This document shows positions 35,862-44,686 of a stretch of 64,000 nt of DNA, piece after piece. Below the pieces are notes generated by a model, which ran no database searches, was not told the DNA's origin, and saw nothing but the letters and a program-made list of their open reading frames with translations. Made by a program: the position numbers and the translations under genes. The stretch lies in NCBI RefSeq assembly GCF_022829385.1, contig NZ_JAKSXX010000130.1:28660-92659 (forward strand). The letters are read 5' to 3'. The number at the start of each line of letters is the position of its first letter. The stretch's first letter is position 1. Source of the DNA: Methylobacterium sp. J-070. GTDB taxonomy: Bacteria; Pseudomonadota; Alphaproteobacteria; Rhizobiales; Beijerinckiaceae.

Positions 35862-36097
35862 GGGGCGTCTCCGTCGTCCGCGCCGGCCTGCAGCCTGATG
35901 GCGCGGACCGGACAGGCCTGAACCGCCCGCTCGATCGCTCCGCGCTGCCCGGCCGGCGGCGTGGGATCGTAGAACAGGATCTCGTGGCCGCGGAGCACGA
36001 AGGCGTCGGGGGCCGCGTAGCAGCACTGCGCGTAGCCCTGGCACCGGTTGAGGTCGACGACGACGCGCAGCGCGCCCGGCCCGCCGATGGGTTTCAC
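35858..36097 (-). CDS. [3Fe-4S] ferredoxin for P450
   Basis: This 79-residue ferredoxin has cysteines C19, C25 (C26) and C62 in the pattern C-x5-C...C-P (RCQGYAQC, then QACPVRAI). This is the single-cluster [3Fe-4S] type used by bacterial P450s. It sits between the glycosyltransferase and the reductase. Both junctions are four-base GTGA overlaps, so stoichiometric synthesis with its partners is likely. The GTG start at 36097 is set by that overlap. Confidence 0.92.
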   Translation of the reverse strand: MKPIGGPGALRVVVDLNRCQGYAQCCYAAPDAFVLRGHEILFYDPTPPAGQRGAIERAVQACPVRAIRLQAGADDGDAP

Positions 36098-37419
36098 GCC
36101 GACCTCGCCGACGGGACCGCCATGCCGGGGCCGGCGCCGCGCACCGGCCCGGCGTTGGCGCGGTCGTCCAGAGCCGTCAGGATGCCGGTCATGGCGTCCC
36201 GGGCCTCGAACGCCGCCCGCATCGCCTCGGCGCGCCGTCGAAAGGCGGGTTCGTCGAGGACGCGGGTCACCGCCGCACCGAGCGCCTCGACGCTGGGCGT
36301 GTTGGTGGCGAGGTTGAGGCCGACGCCGGACCAGCCGATGCGCGCGTTGACCTCCGCCTTGTCCTCGGTGAGCCCGGCCGAGACGATCGGCACGCCGGAA
36401 GCGAGCGCCTGGGAGACGCTGCCGTAGCCGCCGTTGGTCACGAGCACGCTCACCCGGGGCAGCAATTCGCGGAACGGCAGGAAGCACGAGACCCGCGTGT
36501 TGGCCGGGATCGCCTGCAGCGCCGAGACGGGCCGCCCCCCGGTGGTGGCCAGGACGAGGAGGTCGTCCCGGTCGGCCAGGGCGGCGAGCGTCGGCTCGAC
36601 GAGTTCGCCGAAATCGTCATTGGCCAGGGTCCCCTGCGTCACCAGCACCACGGGCTTGCCCGCCGCGTTGGCCGCCTCCAGCTCAGGCCACCAGTCGGGC
36701 AGCGGAGCCGGCGGGGCCGGCGGCTGGAGCAGCCCGATGAAGCGCAATCCGGGTGGCAGCGCGCCGTAATCGTACTCGAAGCCCGGTACGGTCGGCTGGA
36801 GGAACAGGTCCGGCAGCACGACGATGGAGTGCGGCAGCGAGGCCGGCAGCGGCGGCAGGCCGAGCGCGGCGAGCTTGCCGTCGGCGTAGGCGCGCACCGG
36901 ATTGGCGAAGGCCGCGTCCATGCCGGCCTTCAGAGCCGCGTAGCGGACCCGCTCGGCCTGATCCCGCGCGGGCGGAAGGCCGAGGCCGACCGGGGCGTGG
37001 TCCGGCCGCTCCAGGAACAGGAAGCTGACGTTGACCGTGACGATCGGCGGCCGCGGCGCGGTGTCGAGGAGCAGGGGCAGGACGCCGAGGAACATGCTGC
37101 CGGCCACGATCACGTCCGGCCCCTCCTCGGCGATCAGGCGCCGGAGCGTGGCGGCCTGCACCGGCATCGGATCGATGAAGCGCCGCTCGAACTCGCGCCG
37201 GTAGCGCTCCGGCCCGGCGGGCAGCGCGGTCTCCCGGTATTCGGCCGCGTGATCGTCCGGATAGGCCGTAAAGCGCAGGCCCGCCGCCTCGACCCGTGGG
37301 CGGAACGCCGCGTCGGTCAGCACGAGGACCTCGTCGCCGCGCGCGGCGGCGGCGCGGCCGATGGCGAGCAGCGGGTTCACGTGGCCGGTGAGCGGCGTCG
37401 CGGCGATCAGGATCTTCAT
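36094..37419 (-). CDS. UDP-glycosyltransferase, MGT/YjiC-like (GT1)
   Basis: This 441-residue GT-B enzyme opens with MKILIAATPLTGHVNPLLAI, as in macrolide and hydrophobic-aglycone glycosyltransferases. The C-terminal sugar-nucleotide site reads FLPFRELLPRVSVLVTNGGY, followed by SVSQALASGVPIV. It should move a sugar from a nucleotide donor to a small-molecule acceptor. It is the first gene of the operon, with a strong AAGGAGG five bases before the ATG. The following ferredoxin start overlaps its stop. Confidence 0.92.
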   Translation of the reverse strand: MKILIAATPLTGHVNPLLAIGRAAAARGDEVLVLTDAAFRPRVEAAGLRFTAYPDDHAAEYRETALPAGPERYRREFERRFIDPMPVQAATLRRLIAEEGPDVIVAGSMFLGVLPLLLDTAPRPPIVTVNVSFLFLERPDHAPVGLGLPPARDQAERVRYAALKAGMDAAFANPVRAYADGKLAALGLPPLPASLPHSIVVLPDLFLQPTVPGFEYDYGALPPGLRFIGLLQPPAPPAPLPDWWPELEAANAAGKPVVLVTQGTLANDDFGELVEPTLAALADRDDLLVLATTGGRPVSALQAIPANTRVSCFLPFRELLPRVSVLVTNGGYGSVSQALASGVPIVSAGLTEDKAEVNARIGWSGVGLNLATNTPSVEALGAAVTRVLDEPAFRRRAEAMRAAFEARDAMTGILTALDDRANAGPVRGAGPGMAVPSARSA

Positions 37420-37726
37420 CACGGCCTCCTTGCGCGAGACCGGCGGCGCCGGCATCGCCCCCTGCCGGGGCTCGGCACCGTCGACCCGGGGGCCTCCGGG
37501 GCCCTCGGTACGTCGGTTCCGTCAGGTAAAATCGTCGCGTGACCAGCCGCGTTACCCGCCAGGAGAGCTCCTCGTGCGGCAGCGCACAAAATCCGCGCCC
37601 GGAGACTGGTTGATGTCATCAGATTTCAGGGGTGAAAACAAGCAACGTGCCGACCCATCGCCGTCGAGGTCGCGGCGGACCGTCCGCGTCATCACGGCGG
37701 GCGGGTCCGGTTCCCGGCCGCGCCGC
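37420..37726. promoter_or_regulatory. Upstream region of the glycosyltransferase-P450 operon
   Basis: These 307 bases contain no gene. They should carry the promoter for the leftward operon and the 3' flank of the TPM-domain gene. No regulator gene is adjacent, and I see no clear operator. Confidence 0.4.
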
Positions 37727-38359
37727 TCAATCGACCACGATCACCCGGTTCGGCAGTTCGTCCGGATCGTCGGCCCCGGCCGGGAGATGCTCGGCCAAGC
37801 GGGCGCCGACCCGCTCCACCGCCGCCGTCAAGCCGGCCTCGATCGCGCCGCGTCCCAGGCTCCGGACGAGATCGGCGAGGATCTCGTCCCAGGCCTCCGG
37901 CGGGATGCGTCCCAGCACGCCGAGGTCGGTGACGATCTCCGCGTGCCGCTCGGCGAGCGACAGGTAAAGCAGCACGCCGGTGCGGGATCGGGTCAGGCTC
38001 AGGCCCCGGGACCAGAAGGCCCGCTGGGCCGCCTCCCGGGCTCGGGCCCGGCGCAGGCCGCGCGGCACCAGGGCGGTGCGCAGCCGCGCCTGCTGGCTCG
38101 CCAACAGGAGCGCGGCCACGAGGCCGGCCTGCGCGAGCAGGATCGCGGTCGCGCTCCAGGCGGTCCACGCGAGCAACGGCCAGGGGAGGATCAGCGCGGC
38201 CACGAGCGTCGCCAGCAGCATCGTTGACCGGTAGGCCCCGGCCTGCGCGCTCACCATCACGACGATCTCGCCCGACGTGCCGGCCTCGGCGCGCGCGACG
38301 GCCCGGGCGAGACGCATCCGCGCCTCGGGGGTCAGCACATCCGTGACTCTACCAGTCAC
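37727..38359 (-). CDS. TPM-domain protein with two membrane helices
   Basis: This protein of about 210 residues has an N-terminal half-TPM motif (ARAEAGTSGEIVVMVS), two hydrophobic helices (about 50-90), and a second TPM part (LYLSLAERHAEIVTDLGVL). The GTG at 38359 overlaps the end of the preceding TPM gene by 11 bases. Proteins of this type occur beside LemA and YgcG-like proteins in envelope-associated clusters. The function is unknown. Longer upstream starts fall inside the neighbour's Gly-rich tail and are rejected. Confidence 0.83.
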   Translation of the reverse strand: MTGRVTDVLTPEARMRLARAVARAEAGTSGEIVVMVSAQAGAYRSTMLLATLVAALILPWPLLAWTAWSATAILLAQAGLVAALLLASQQARLRTALVPRGLRRARAREAAQRAFWSRGLSLTRSRTGVLLYLSLAERHAEIVTDLGVLGRIPPEAWDEILADLVRSLGRGAIEAGLTAAVERVGARLAEHLPAGADDPDELPNRVIVVD

Positions 38360-39152
38360 CCGAGGCTCCCCCGCCGCCCGACGATCCGCCCCCGCCGGAG
38401 AAGCCGCCCCCGAACCCCCCCGACGATCCCCCATCCGAGAAGCCGCCACCCCAGCCGCCCGATCCGGGACCGGGCAGGATCACGATGCCGCCCCGGCGCC
38501 CCGCGCCACCGCGGCCGCCTGCTCGGTTCATGCGCCAGGCGACGAACAGCACGATCAGGAACAGGCCGATGAACACCGCGACCTGCGCGGGATCGACCTC
38601 GTCGGCGCGGACCTGCGGCTTGCGCTGCCACTCCTGCGCGTCGCCGGCCAGGATCGACAGGATGCCGTCGACGCCTGCGTCGAGGCCGCCGGCATAGTCG
38701 CCGGCCTTGAAGCGCGGCGTGATGGCGCTCGCGATGATCACCCGGGAGAGCGCGTCAGTGAGCGCGCCCTCAAGCCCGTAGCCGACCTCGATCCGGACCT
38801 TGCGCTCCCGGGGCGCCACCAAGAGGAGGACGCCGTTGTTGGTCTTGGCCTGCCCGAGCTTCCAGGTGCGGAACAGGCGGTTGGCGAAATCCTCGATCGT
38901 CGTGCCCTGGAGGTCCGGGACGGTGGCCACCACCACCTGATCCGAGGTCTTGTCCTCGTGCGCCTTCAGCTTGGCGTCGATCCCGGCGCGCTGGTCGGGC
39001 GTGAGGATGCCGGCCGCGTCGACCACGCGGCCGGTGAGCGGCGGGAAAGTCAGCGCGTCCGCCAGCGCCCCGACCGCGTAGATGGCCAGGCAGGTGGCGA
39101 TGACCGCGAGGGCCAGGGCGAGCCTCACCCGTACCGGGATGCTCTGACCCAT
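38349..39152 (-). CDS. YgcG-like TPM-domain exported protein
   Basis: This 267-residue protein has a signal anchor (ALALAVIATCLAIYAVGALA) and a TPM phosphatase-like domain (about 35-170). The domain shows VDAAGILTPDQRAGID, NNGVLLLVAPRERKVRIEVGYG and TPRFKAGDYAGGL. A transmembrane helix near residue 195 and a Gly/Ser-rich tail follow. The layout matches the YgcG family, which usually accompanies lemA, here 9 bases upstream. It is probably at the inner membrane with the TPM domain in the periplasm. Confidence 0.92.
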   Translation of the reverse strand: MGQSIPVRVRLALALAVIATCLAIYAVGALADALTFPPLTGRVVDAAGILTPDQRAGIDAKLKAHEDKTSDQVVVATVPDLQGTTIEDFANRLFRTWKLGQAKTNNGVLLLVAPRERKVRIEVGYGLEGALTDALSRVIIASAITPRFKAGDYAGGLDAGVDGILSILAGDAQEWQRKPQVRADEVDPAQVAVFIGLFLIVLFVAWRMNRAGGRGGAGRRGGIVILPGPGSGGWGGGFSDGGSSGGFGGGFSGGGGSSGGGGASGDW

Positions 39153-39161
39153 GGCCGGTCC

Positions 39162-39797
39162 CTAGAACTTCACGTTCGGCGGCCGGTCGGCATTCGGCGT
39201 CGCCGTGAAGGTCTCCATGGGCTTGGCGTCGGGATAGAGGAACGCGGCGATCCAACGGCCCGGAATCGTGCGCACCTCGGTGTTGTAGGCCTGGACCGCC
39301 CCGATGTAGTCGCGGCGTGCCACCGCGATCCGGTTCTCGGTACCCTCGAGCTGGGATTGCAGCACGAGGAAGTTCTGATTCGACTTGAGGTCGGGGTACT
39401 TCTCCACCGTCACCAGCAGCCGTCCCAGCGCCCCGGAGAGCTGGTTCTGCGCGTCCTGGTATTCCTTGAACTTCTGCGGGTCGCTCACCGTGGAGGCGTC
39501 GACCTTCACGCTCGAGGCCTTGGCGCGCGCCTCGGTGACGCCGATCAGCACGTCCTTCTCCTGCTGGGCGTAGCCCTTCACGGTCTCCACGAGGTTGGGG
39601 ATCAGGTCGGCGCGGCGCTGGTACTGGTTCTGCACCTCGCTCCAGGCGGATTTCGCCTGCTCCTGCAGAGTCGGCACGCGATTGATCGCTCCGCAGCCCG
39701 ACAGGCCCGTGGCCGCCAGGATCAGCGTGAGCACGCCCAGGAGGCGCGCCGCCGCGGATGTCTGGCGCAGGGCGCCGGCCTTCAGCGTCGTTCCCAT
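39162..39797 (-). CDS. lemA: LemA family lipoprotein
   Basis: This 211-residue protein carries a signal peptide with lipobox (GLSGC) and the long helical LemA domain (WSEVQNQYQRRADLIPNLVE, VKGYAQQEKDVLIGVTEARA). It ends in FLYPDAKPMETF. LemA proteins are found with TPM proteins across bacteria, but their job is unresolved. The ATG at 39797 begins the signal peptide directly. It heads a three-gene minus-strand operon with the two TPM genes. Confidence 0.94.
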   Translation of the reverse strand: MGTTLKAGALRQTSAAARLLGVLTLILAATGLSGCGAINRVPTLQEQAKSAWSEVQNQYQRRADLIPNLVETVKGYAQQEKDVLIGVTEARAKASSVKVDASTVSDPQKFKEYQDAQNQLSGALGRLLVTVEKYPDLKSNQNFLVLQSQLEGTENRIAVARRDYIGAVQAYNTEVRTIPGRWIAAFLYPDAKPMETFTATPNADRPPNVKF

Positions 39798-40013
39798 TCC
39801 GTCCCCCGTTCGCCGGATCGTGCCCGGCCGGTTGATCACAGAACCGAGAGATAAGGGCGCGAACCGCCAAGGTCAGCCCCCGCCCCGTCCCGTCTCCGAG
39901 GTTTGTGATGCGCGCCGGTGAGGCCGGCGGCAACGGACAGCGCCGCAGGACGTTCGGGATATCGGGCAGGATGGCAGGCCAGGACGGCGGGCAGAGCCGC
40001 GCGGAGACCGGGG

Positions 40014-40388
40014 ATGGATGCAGAACTCGCCGACCACGTCAGGGCCGCCGCCGCGACGGCCCGGCGCTGCGCCCTGGCCTTTCGGGCGCCCACCGGCAAG
40101 GACGCGCTGCCCTGGTCGGTCATCGAGGCGTACGACGCCTGGATCCGCGGCCATGTCGAGCGCGACCCGCGGATCGAGGAAGAGCGCGATCGGGTGCTGA
40201 TCGCCGCGGTGAAGCTCGCCGAGACCCCGGTCGAGGAGGGCGAGGACACCGTCGCGGCGGCGCGCACCCATCTCGTCGCCGCGATCGACGGCCTGGAGCG
40301 GGCGGTGATGCGCTTCGGCCTCGTCAACCGTCAGGGCGCGAAGCTCGGCCACGGCACCCACGGCCAGCCGGTGGGCTCGCGGGACTGA
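40014..40388 (+). CDS. Hypothetical protein
   Basis: This 124-residue soluble, mostly helical protein starts MDAELADHVRAAAATARRCA and has a conserved-looking core (ALPWSVIEAYDAWIRGHVERD). It ends in a Gly/His-rich stretch. I recognise no family. Codon use is typical of the neighbours. It is divergent from lemA, with 216 bases between. Confidence 0.72.
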   Translation: MDAELADHVRAAAATARRCALAFRAPTGKDALPWSVIEAYDAWIRGHVERDPRIEEERDRVLIAAVKLAETPVEEGEDTVAAARTHLVAAIDGLERAVMRFGLVNRQGAKLGHGTHGQPVGSRD

Positions 40389-40550
40389 GCCTTGGCGATT
40401 CCCGGCCGCGGCGGGGGCGGATGCCTTCGGAACGACCGGCCGCTGCGACCCCGGGGGTCCCGGTTCTCCGTCGGCGGACCCGGGCGGGTGCAGGGCGTTT
40501 GGGCTTGCCCTGCGGAACGGCGGTCACCAAACAGAGGATCAAACAGGGAG

Positions 40551-41750
40551 ATGAGAATGTCCGGCCCGCTCAGCGGTATCCGTGTTCTTGAACTTGGCCA
40601 GCTGATTGCCGCGCCGTTCGCGACGCGGCTGATGGCCGAGTTCGGTGCCGAGGTGATCAAGGTCGAGGCCCCCGGCGAGGGCGACCCGCTGCGCAAGTGG
40701 CGCAAGATGCACGAGGGCACCTCCCTCTGGTGGTATCTGCAATCGCGCAACAAGAAGTCGATCGCCATCAATCTGAAGTCGCCGGACGGTCTCGCGGTGG
40801 TGAAGGACCTTGCCCGGAGCGCCGACGTGGTGGTGGAGAACTTCCGCCCCGGGGGACTGGAGAAGCTCGGCCTCGGCTGGGACGTGCTCTCGGCCCTCAA
40901 CCCGAACCTGGTGATGGTGCGGATCTCGGGCTACGGCCAGACCGGCCCCTACCGCGACCGGCCGGGCTTCGGCGCCATCGGCGAGTCGATGGGCGGCATC
41001 CGCTTCACCACCGGCAGTCCCGACAGCCCGCCCGCCCGCGTCGGCGTCAGCATCGGCGACACGCTGGCCTCGCTCCACGGTGTGATCGGCGCGCTGATGG
41101 CCCTGCTGCGGGTCAAGACCGGGCAGGGCCCCGGGCAGGTGGTCGACGTCTCCCTGGTGGAGAGCGTGTTCAACGTGATGGAGAGTCTCGTCCCGGAATA
41201 CGACCTTCTGGGCGAGGTCCGCACCCGCACCGGCGGGGCGCTGCCGGGGATCACCCCGTCGAACACGTATCCGACCCGCGACGGCGGCTACGTGGTCATC
41301 GCCGGCAACAGCGACCCGATCTTCCGCCGGCTGATGACGGCGATCGGCCGGCCCGATCTCGCGGAGGATCCGGCCCTGCGCAACAACGACGGCCGTTCCA
41401 GGCAATCCGCCATGCTGGACGCCACCATCGCGGCTTGGTCGCAGACCAAGACCGTCGAGGAGGCGCTCTCGATCCTCGACGCCGCGGACGTGCCGGCCGG
41501 CCGGATCTACTCGGTGGCCGACATCGTGGCCGACCCGCATTACCAGGCCCGCGCCATGATCCTGCAGGCGGAACTGCCCGGCGGGACCCGGGTCAAGATG
41601 CCCGGCATCGTGCCGAAGCTCTCCGACACGCCGGGCGAAGTGCGCTGGCAGGGCCCGGCGCTCGGCGCCCACACCGACTCGGTGCTGTCCGAACTGGGTC
41701 TCGACCCCGCGCGCATTGCGGCCCTGCGCGCGAAGGGAGCGGTGGCATGA
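40551..41750 (+). CDS. CaiB/BaiF (family III) CoA transferase
   Basis: This 399-residue enzyme transfers CoA between organic acids. It has the opening GIRVLELGQLIAAPFATRLM, EFGAEVIKVEAPGEGDPLR and RNKKSIAINLKSPDG. The catalytic-aspartate region is ADVVVENFRPG. The substrate is not identifiable by eye. Its stop overlaps the start of the HMG-CoA lyase-like gene as ATGA, so the two act in one acyl-CoA pathway. The ATG at 40551 follows CAGGGAG. Confidence 0.93.
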   Translation: MRMSGPLSGIRVLELGQLIAAPFATRLMAEFGAEVIKVEAPGEGDPLRKWRKMHEGTSLWWYLQSRNKKSIAINLKSPDGLAVVKDLARSADVVVENFRPGGLEKLGLGWDVLSALNPNLVMVRISGYGQTGPYRDRPGFGAIGESMGGIRFTTGSPDSPPARVGVSIGDTLASLHGVIGALMALLRVKTGQGPGQVVDVSLVESVFNVMESLVPEYDLLGEVRTRTGGALPGITPSNTYPTRDGGYVVIAGNSDPIFRRLMTAIGRPDLAEDPALRNNDGRSRQSAMLDATIAAWSQTKTVEEALSILDAADVPAGRIYSVADIVADPHYQARAMILQAELPGGTRVKMPGIVPKLSDTPGEVRWQGPALGAHTDSVLSELGLDPARIAALRAKGAVA

Positions 41751-42673
41751 GCGAACGCCTGATCGTCCAGGAGGTCGCCACCCGCGACGGTTTCCAGATC
41801 GAGCCCGTCTTCGTGCCGACGGCCGACAAGGTCCGCCTGATCGACGCCCTCGCGGCGGCGGGCTTCAGCCGGATCGAGGTCTCGTCGTTCGTCTCGCCGA
41901 AGGCCGTGCCGGCGCTCGCCGACGCGGCCGAGGTCTTCGCCGGGATCCGGCGGCGGCCCGGGACGGTCTACGTCGCCCTGGTGCCGAACCCGAAGGGCGC
42001 CGAGCGGGCGCTGGCCGCCAAGGTCGACGAGATCAACCTCGTCGCCTCTGTGAGCGAGACGCACAACCGGGCCAACATGGGCATGAGCCCGGCCGATTCG
42101 ATCGCGGGCTTCGCGCGGATCATGGATGCCGTGCAGGGCGCGCCCGTCAGCACCAACGCCACGGTGGCGACCGCCTTCGGCTGCCCCTTCGAGGGCGACC
42201 AGCCGGCCGACACGGTGCTGGCGCAGGTGGAGCGTTACCTGTCGCTCGGCGTCGACGGGGTGACGCTCGCCGACACCACCGGCATGGCCAACCCCCGGCA
42301 GGTGGCCCGGCTCGTGGCGCGGGTCCTGCCCCTGGTCGGCCCGGGGCGCCTGACGCTCCACTTCCACAACACGCGCGGCCTCGGCCTCGCCAACGTTCTG
42401 GCGGCTTTCGACGCGGGCGCCCGCCGCTTCGATGCGGCGCTCGGCGGCCTCGGCGGCTGCCCGTTCGCCCCCGGTGCCACCGGCAACATCTGCACCGAGG
42501 ACCTGGTCAGCATGGCCCACGAGATGAGCGTGCCGACGGGGCTCGACCTCCCGGCCCTGATCGGCCTGTCGCGGGACCTGCCGCGCCTCGTCGGCCACGA
42601 CGTGCCGGGCCAGGTCGCCAAGGCCGGACGGCCCTGCGACCTCCATCCGGCCCCCGCCATCCAGGCCGTCTGA
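41747..42673 (+). CDS. Hydroxymethylglutaryl-CoA lyase-like enzyme
   Basis: This 308-residue TIM-barrel enzyme of the DRE-TIM family has VATRDGFQIE, IEVSSFVSPKAVP, LTLHFHNTRGLGLAN and the catalytic-cysteine loop GGLGGCPFAPGATGN. HMG-CoA lyase cleaves HMG-CoA to acetyl-CoA and acetoacetate. Relatives paired with CoA transferases act on other 3-hydroxy-3-methyl acids such as citramalyl- or itaconate-derived CoA esters. Coupling to a CaiB-type transferase fits activation of a dicarboxylate followed by cleavage (inference). Confidence 0.9.
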   Translation: MSERLIVQEVATRDGFQIEPVFVPTADKVRLIDALAAAGFSRIEVSSFVSPKAVPALADAAEVFAGIRRRPGTVYVALVPNPKGAERALAAKVDEINLVASVSETHNRANMGMSPADSIAGFARIMDAVQGAPVSTNATVATAFGCPFEGDQPADTVLAQVERYLSLGVDGVTLADTTGMANPRQVARLVARVLPLVGPGRLTLHFHNTRGLGLANVLAAFDAGARRFDAALGGLGGCPFAPGATGNICTEDLVSMAHEMSVPTGLDLPALIGLSRDLPRLVGHDVPGQVAKAGRPCDLHPAPAIQAV

Positions 42674-43464
42674 CCGCGCCGTCGGCGGGCCGTCCATCCG
42701 AGGCCGGGCGCAAGACACGCCCGCGACGACCCGGACGGCGGCCTTCCGCGTCCGCGACGCCAACCTGTACGACAGAGCCGCCGTGCCGCCGACCTACGCT
42801 CCGGCACGGCCGGGCGTCGGTGTCGCCGCGTCGTCCGCAGGTTCCGGGCCCTGCCGGCTCGCCGTGTCGCCGACCCCGTCGCAGCGTCCTCGCGCCGATC
42901 GACGACACGCCCGACCGGTCCGGCGGCCGCGGCGGCGCGGCTCTTGGTGGCCTCCGGTTCATGGCCACCGTGCCGGGCCGGTCGTGCCCGTTGATGTGCC
43001 GGGTCGTTTCGGGCGTCGCCGCGGCGTGCATCGCCCAATGGAGGGCCGGACGCGGGGGCGCTCGGGGAAACGAGCGGCCGCGACTTCGATAATGAACATC
43101 CGCGCGTCGCGGCGGCTGAGCATGGTCCATACCATGCGCCCGTAAGGCAGTTCTCACCTAAACTGGAAACTGGTCTGCGGCGGGATGCGGGTGCCGAAAA
43201 CCGCGGATCAATTAGTAAATTTTTGCTTTCGCGGTCGCATTCGCGCCGGAGGGCAAAAAACCCCGCGCCGCGGGACAAATGCCGATCCACGCATATTGTA
43301 TAAGATCTGCATTCTCAAGAACGGCCGGAACGGCGCCTTGAGACGAGACGTGCGTCGCGGTCCCGTCGGGCTCCGCGACCGCCCGAAACCAGGCCGGCGC
43401 TCGGGCGGACAGATCGGTAACAGCCGGCGTTCCGATTGTGCAACATCAGACAGCGAATGCGACG
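42674..43464. other. Long intergenic region before the second mucR
   Basis: No convincing gene is seen in these 790 bases. The left part (42700-43090) is GC-rich with open frames of low protein character. The right part (43190-43320) is AT-richer, with a minus-strand terminator-like hairpin (43255-43274). MucR autoregulation here is plausible. Confidence 0.5.
43255..43274 (-). terminator. Rho-independent terminator-like hairpin without an assigned gene
   Basis: Read on the minus strand, the stem CCCGC, loop GGC and stem GCGGG are followed by a G and six T residues. This is a short but classical intrinsic terminator. No minus-strand gene lies upstream of it (43275-43870), so it could end an antisense or small RNA. 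Confidence 0.5.
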
Positions 43465-43872
43465 ATGAACAACTTCAGCGAAACTCCCACATCTTCGACG
43501 TTGGAACAGGTCGGCGCGATCGTGGCGGCTTACGTCTCCCGCAACGCGGTGGGTGTCGCCGACTTGCCGGTCCTGATCGATCAGGTGCACGCCGCCATCT
43601 CGGTCCTGCAGGGACGCACCTGCGGTTCGCAGGACGTCGATCTGGCCACACCGGAGGTGAAGGCCTCGATCCAGCAGGACGGTCTGATCAGCTTCATCGA
43701 CGGCCGGTCGTACAAGACCCTGAAGCGCCACCTCACGGCGCACGGCCTCACCCCCGAGCGCTACCGGGCCAAGTACGGCCTGCCGGCCGACTACCCGATG
43801 GTCGCCCCCGGCTATGCCGCCAAGCGCTCGCAGATCGCCAAGGCGATCCAGCTCGGCCACAAGGCCGGCTGA
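43465..43872 (+). CDS. MucR/Ros family regulator, zinc ligands lost
   Basis: This 135-residue paralogue of the regulator at 3948-4361 keeps the core KTLKRHLTAHGLTPERYRAKYGLPADYPMVAPGYA. The finger start reads ISFIDGR, so the first cysteine is lost and the second ligand is Asp. Some MucR proteins fold without zinc, so it may still bind AT-rich DNA. A GTG at 43438 is an alternative start. It stands beside an autotransporter gene, a class of surface gene that MucR often controls (inference). Confidence 0.9.
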   Translation: MNNFSETPTSSTLEQVGAIVAAYVSRNAVGVADLPVLIDQVHAAISVLQGRTCGSQDVDLATPEVKASIQQDGLISFIDGRSYKTLKRHLTAHGLTPERYRAKYGLPADYPMVAPGYAAKRSQIAKAIQLGHKAG

Positions 43873-43874
43873 GC

Positions 43875-44135
43875 GTGGCGCCCGGTCGGTCGAGCGCGCC
43901 GGCTCCAAGATCGGAACCGTGCCCGGAACCGTGCCCGGAGCCGGCGCGCCTGGAGGTCCTGGAACGCCTCGCCACGTCGCTCGGCGTTCCGGTCGCGGCC
44001 TTTTTCCCTGACGCGAGCCTACCCGATTCGGCCCTCGTCCAGGCGGCCGAGCTCGTCACCGCCTTCGCGGCGATCGCGAGCCCGGCGGCGCGGCGCACCT
44101 GCCTGGCCTTCGTGCGGGCAATGGCGAGTTACTGA
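43875..44135 (+). pseudogene. Fragment resembling the C-terminus of an XRE-family regulator
   Basis: An 86-codon GTG-started frame contains LEVLERLATSLGVPVAAFFPD, the final turn of an HTH_3 domain. A C-terminal tail follows (VTAFAAIASPAARRTCLAFVRAMA), as in XRE regulators with short tails. The first four helices of the HTH are absent and replaced by a Pro/Cys tandem repeat (two copies of a 12-base unit near 43917-43940). It is likely a remnant, though a small intact protein cannot be excluded. Confidence 0.55.
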
Positions 44136-44686
44136 GGCGTCGGGGGGCGCCTCAGGAGGTCGGGCCGGCGGCCGCGCGTTCCACTCAAGCGGGGGGGGGC
44201 GCGGCATCCGGCCCGGCCGCATGAGAACACGCGGCGGAAGATGAAGAACAGCGTGACGGCGATCCGGATGGCGGCCGGGCGCGTCATGATCCGGGCCAGC
44301 GCCATGTTGCGCCCGGCGGACGCCTGGAGGCCGGAGCCGTTGGCCGCCAGGGTCCCGGCGACGCCCGCGGTGCCGTCGCCGCTGCTCATCGGCTGCTTGG
44401 CGAGGCCGACGCCGAGCACCGCGCCGATCAGCGCGTGCGATGACGAGTTCGGCAGGCCGAAGGCCCTGGTCCCGAGGTTCCCGACGATCGCCGCCAGCAT
44501 CAGCGCGAAGATCATCGCGTATCCGGCCCCCCAGCCGACCTGACGGATCCGTTCGACGGGCCGCAGCGTCACGATGGCGTAGGCAACCGCCCCCGACGAG
44601 AGCATCACGCCGAGGACGTTGAAGGCGCCCGGCCGGATCGCCGCCACGAGCGGCAGCCATTGACGGTATTTGAAAACAGCATTCAT
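44129..44686 (-). pseudogene. Truncated PitA-type inorganic phosphate transporter
   Basis: The frame encodes a central piece of a PiT-family symporter. GAFNVLGVMLSSGAVAYAIV and NLGTRAFGLPNSSSHALIGA match the conserved PitA segment around residues 55-150. The N-terminal membrane helices and most of the C-terminal half are missing. The tail after about residue 155 is unrelated, Arg/Pro-rich sequence. Full-length PiT proteins have about 330-500 residues. The remnant lies near other phosphorus genes. Confidence 0.85.

Noticed and set aside
42674..43190. Several open frames of 120-215 codons between the HMG-CoA lyase-like gene and mucR
   Set aside because: All are Arg/Pro/Ser-rich without hydrophobic cores or start signals, and they overlap each other in many frames.
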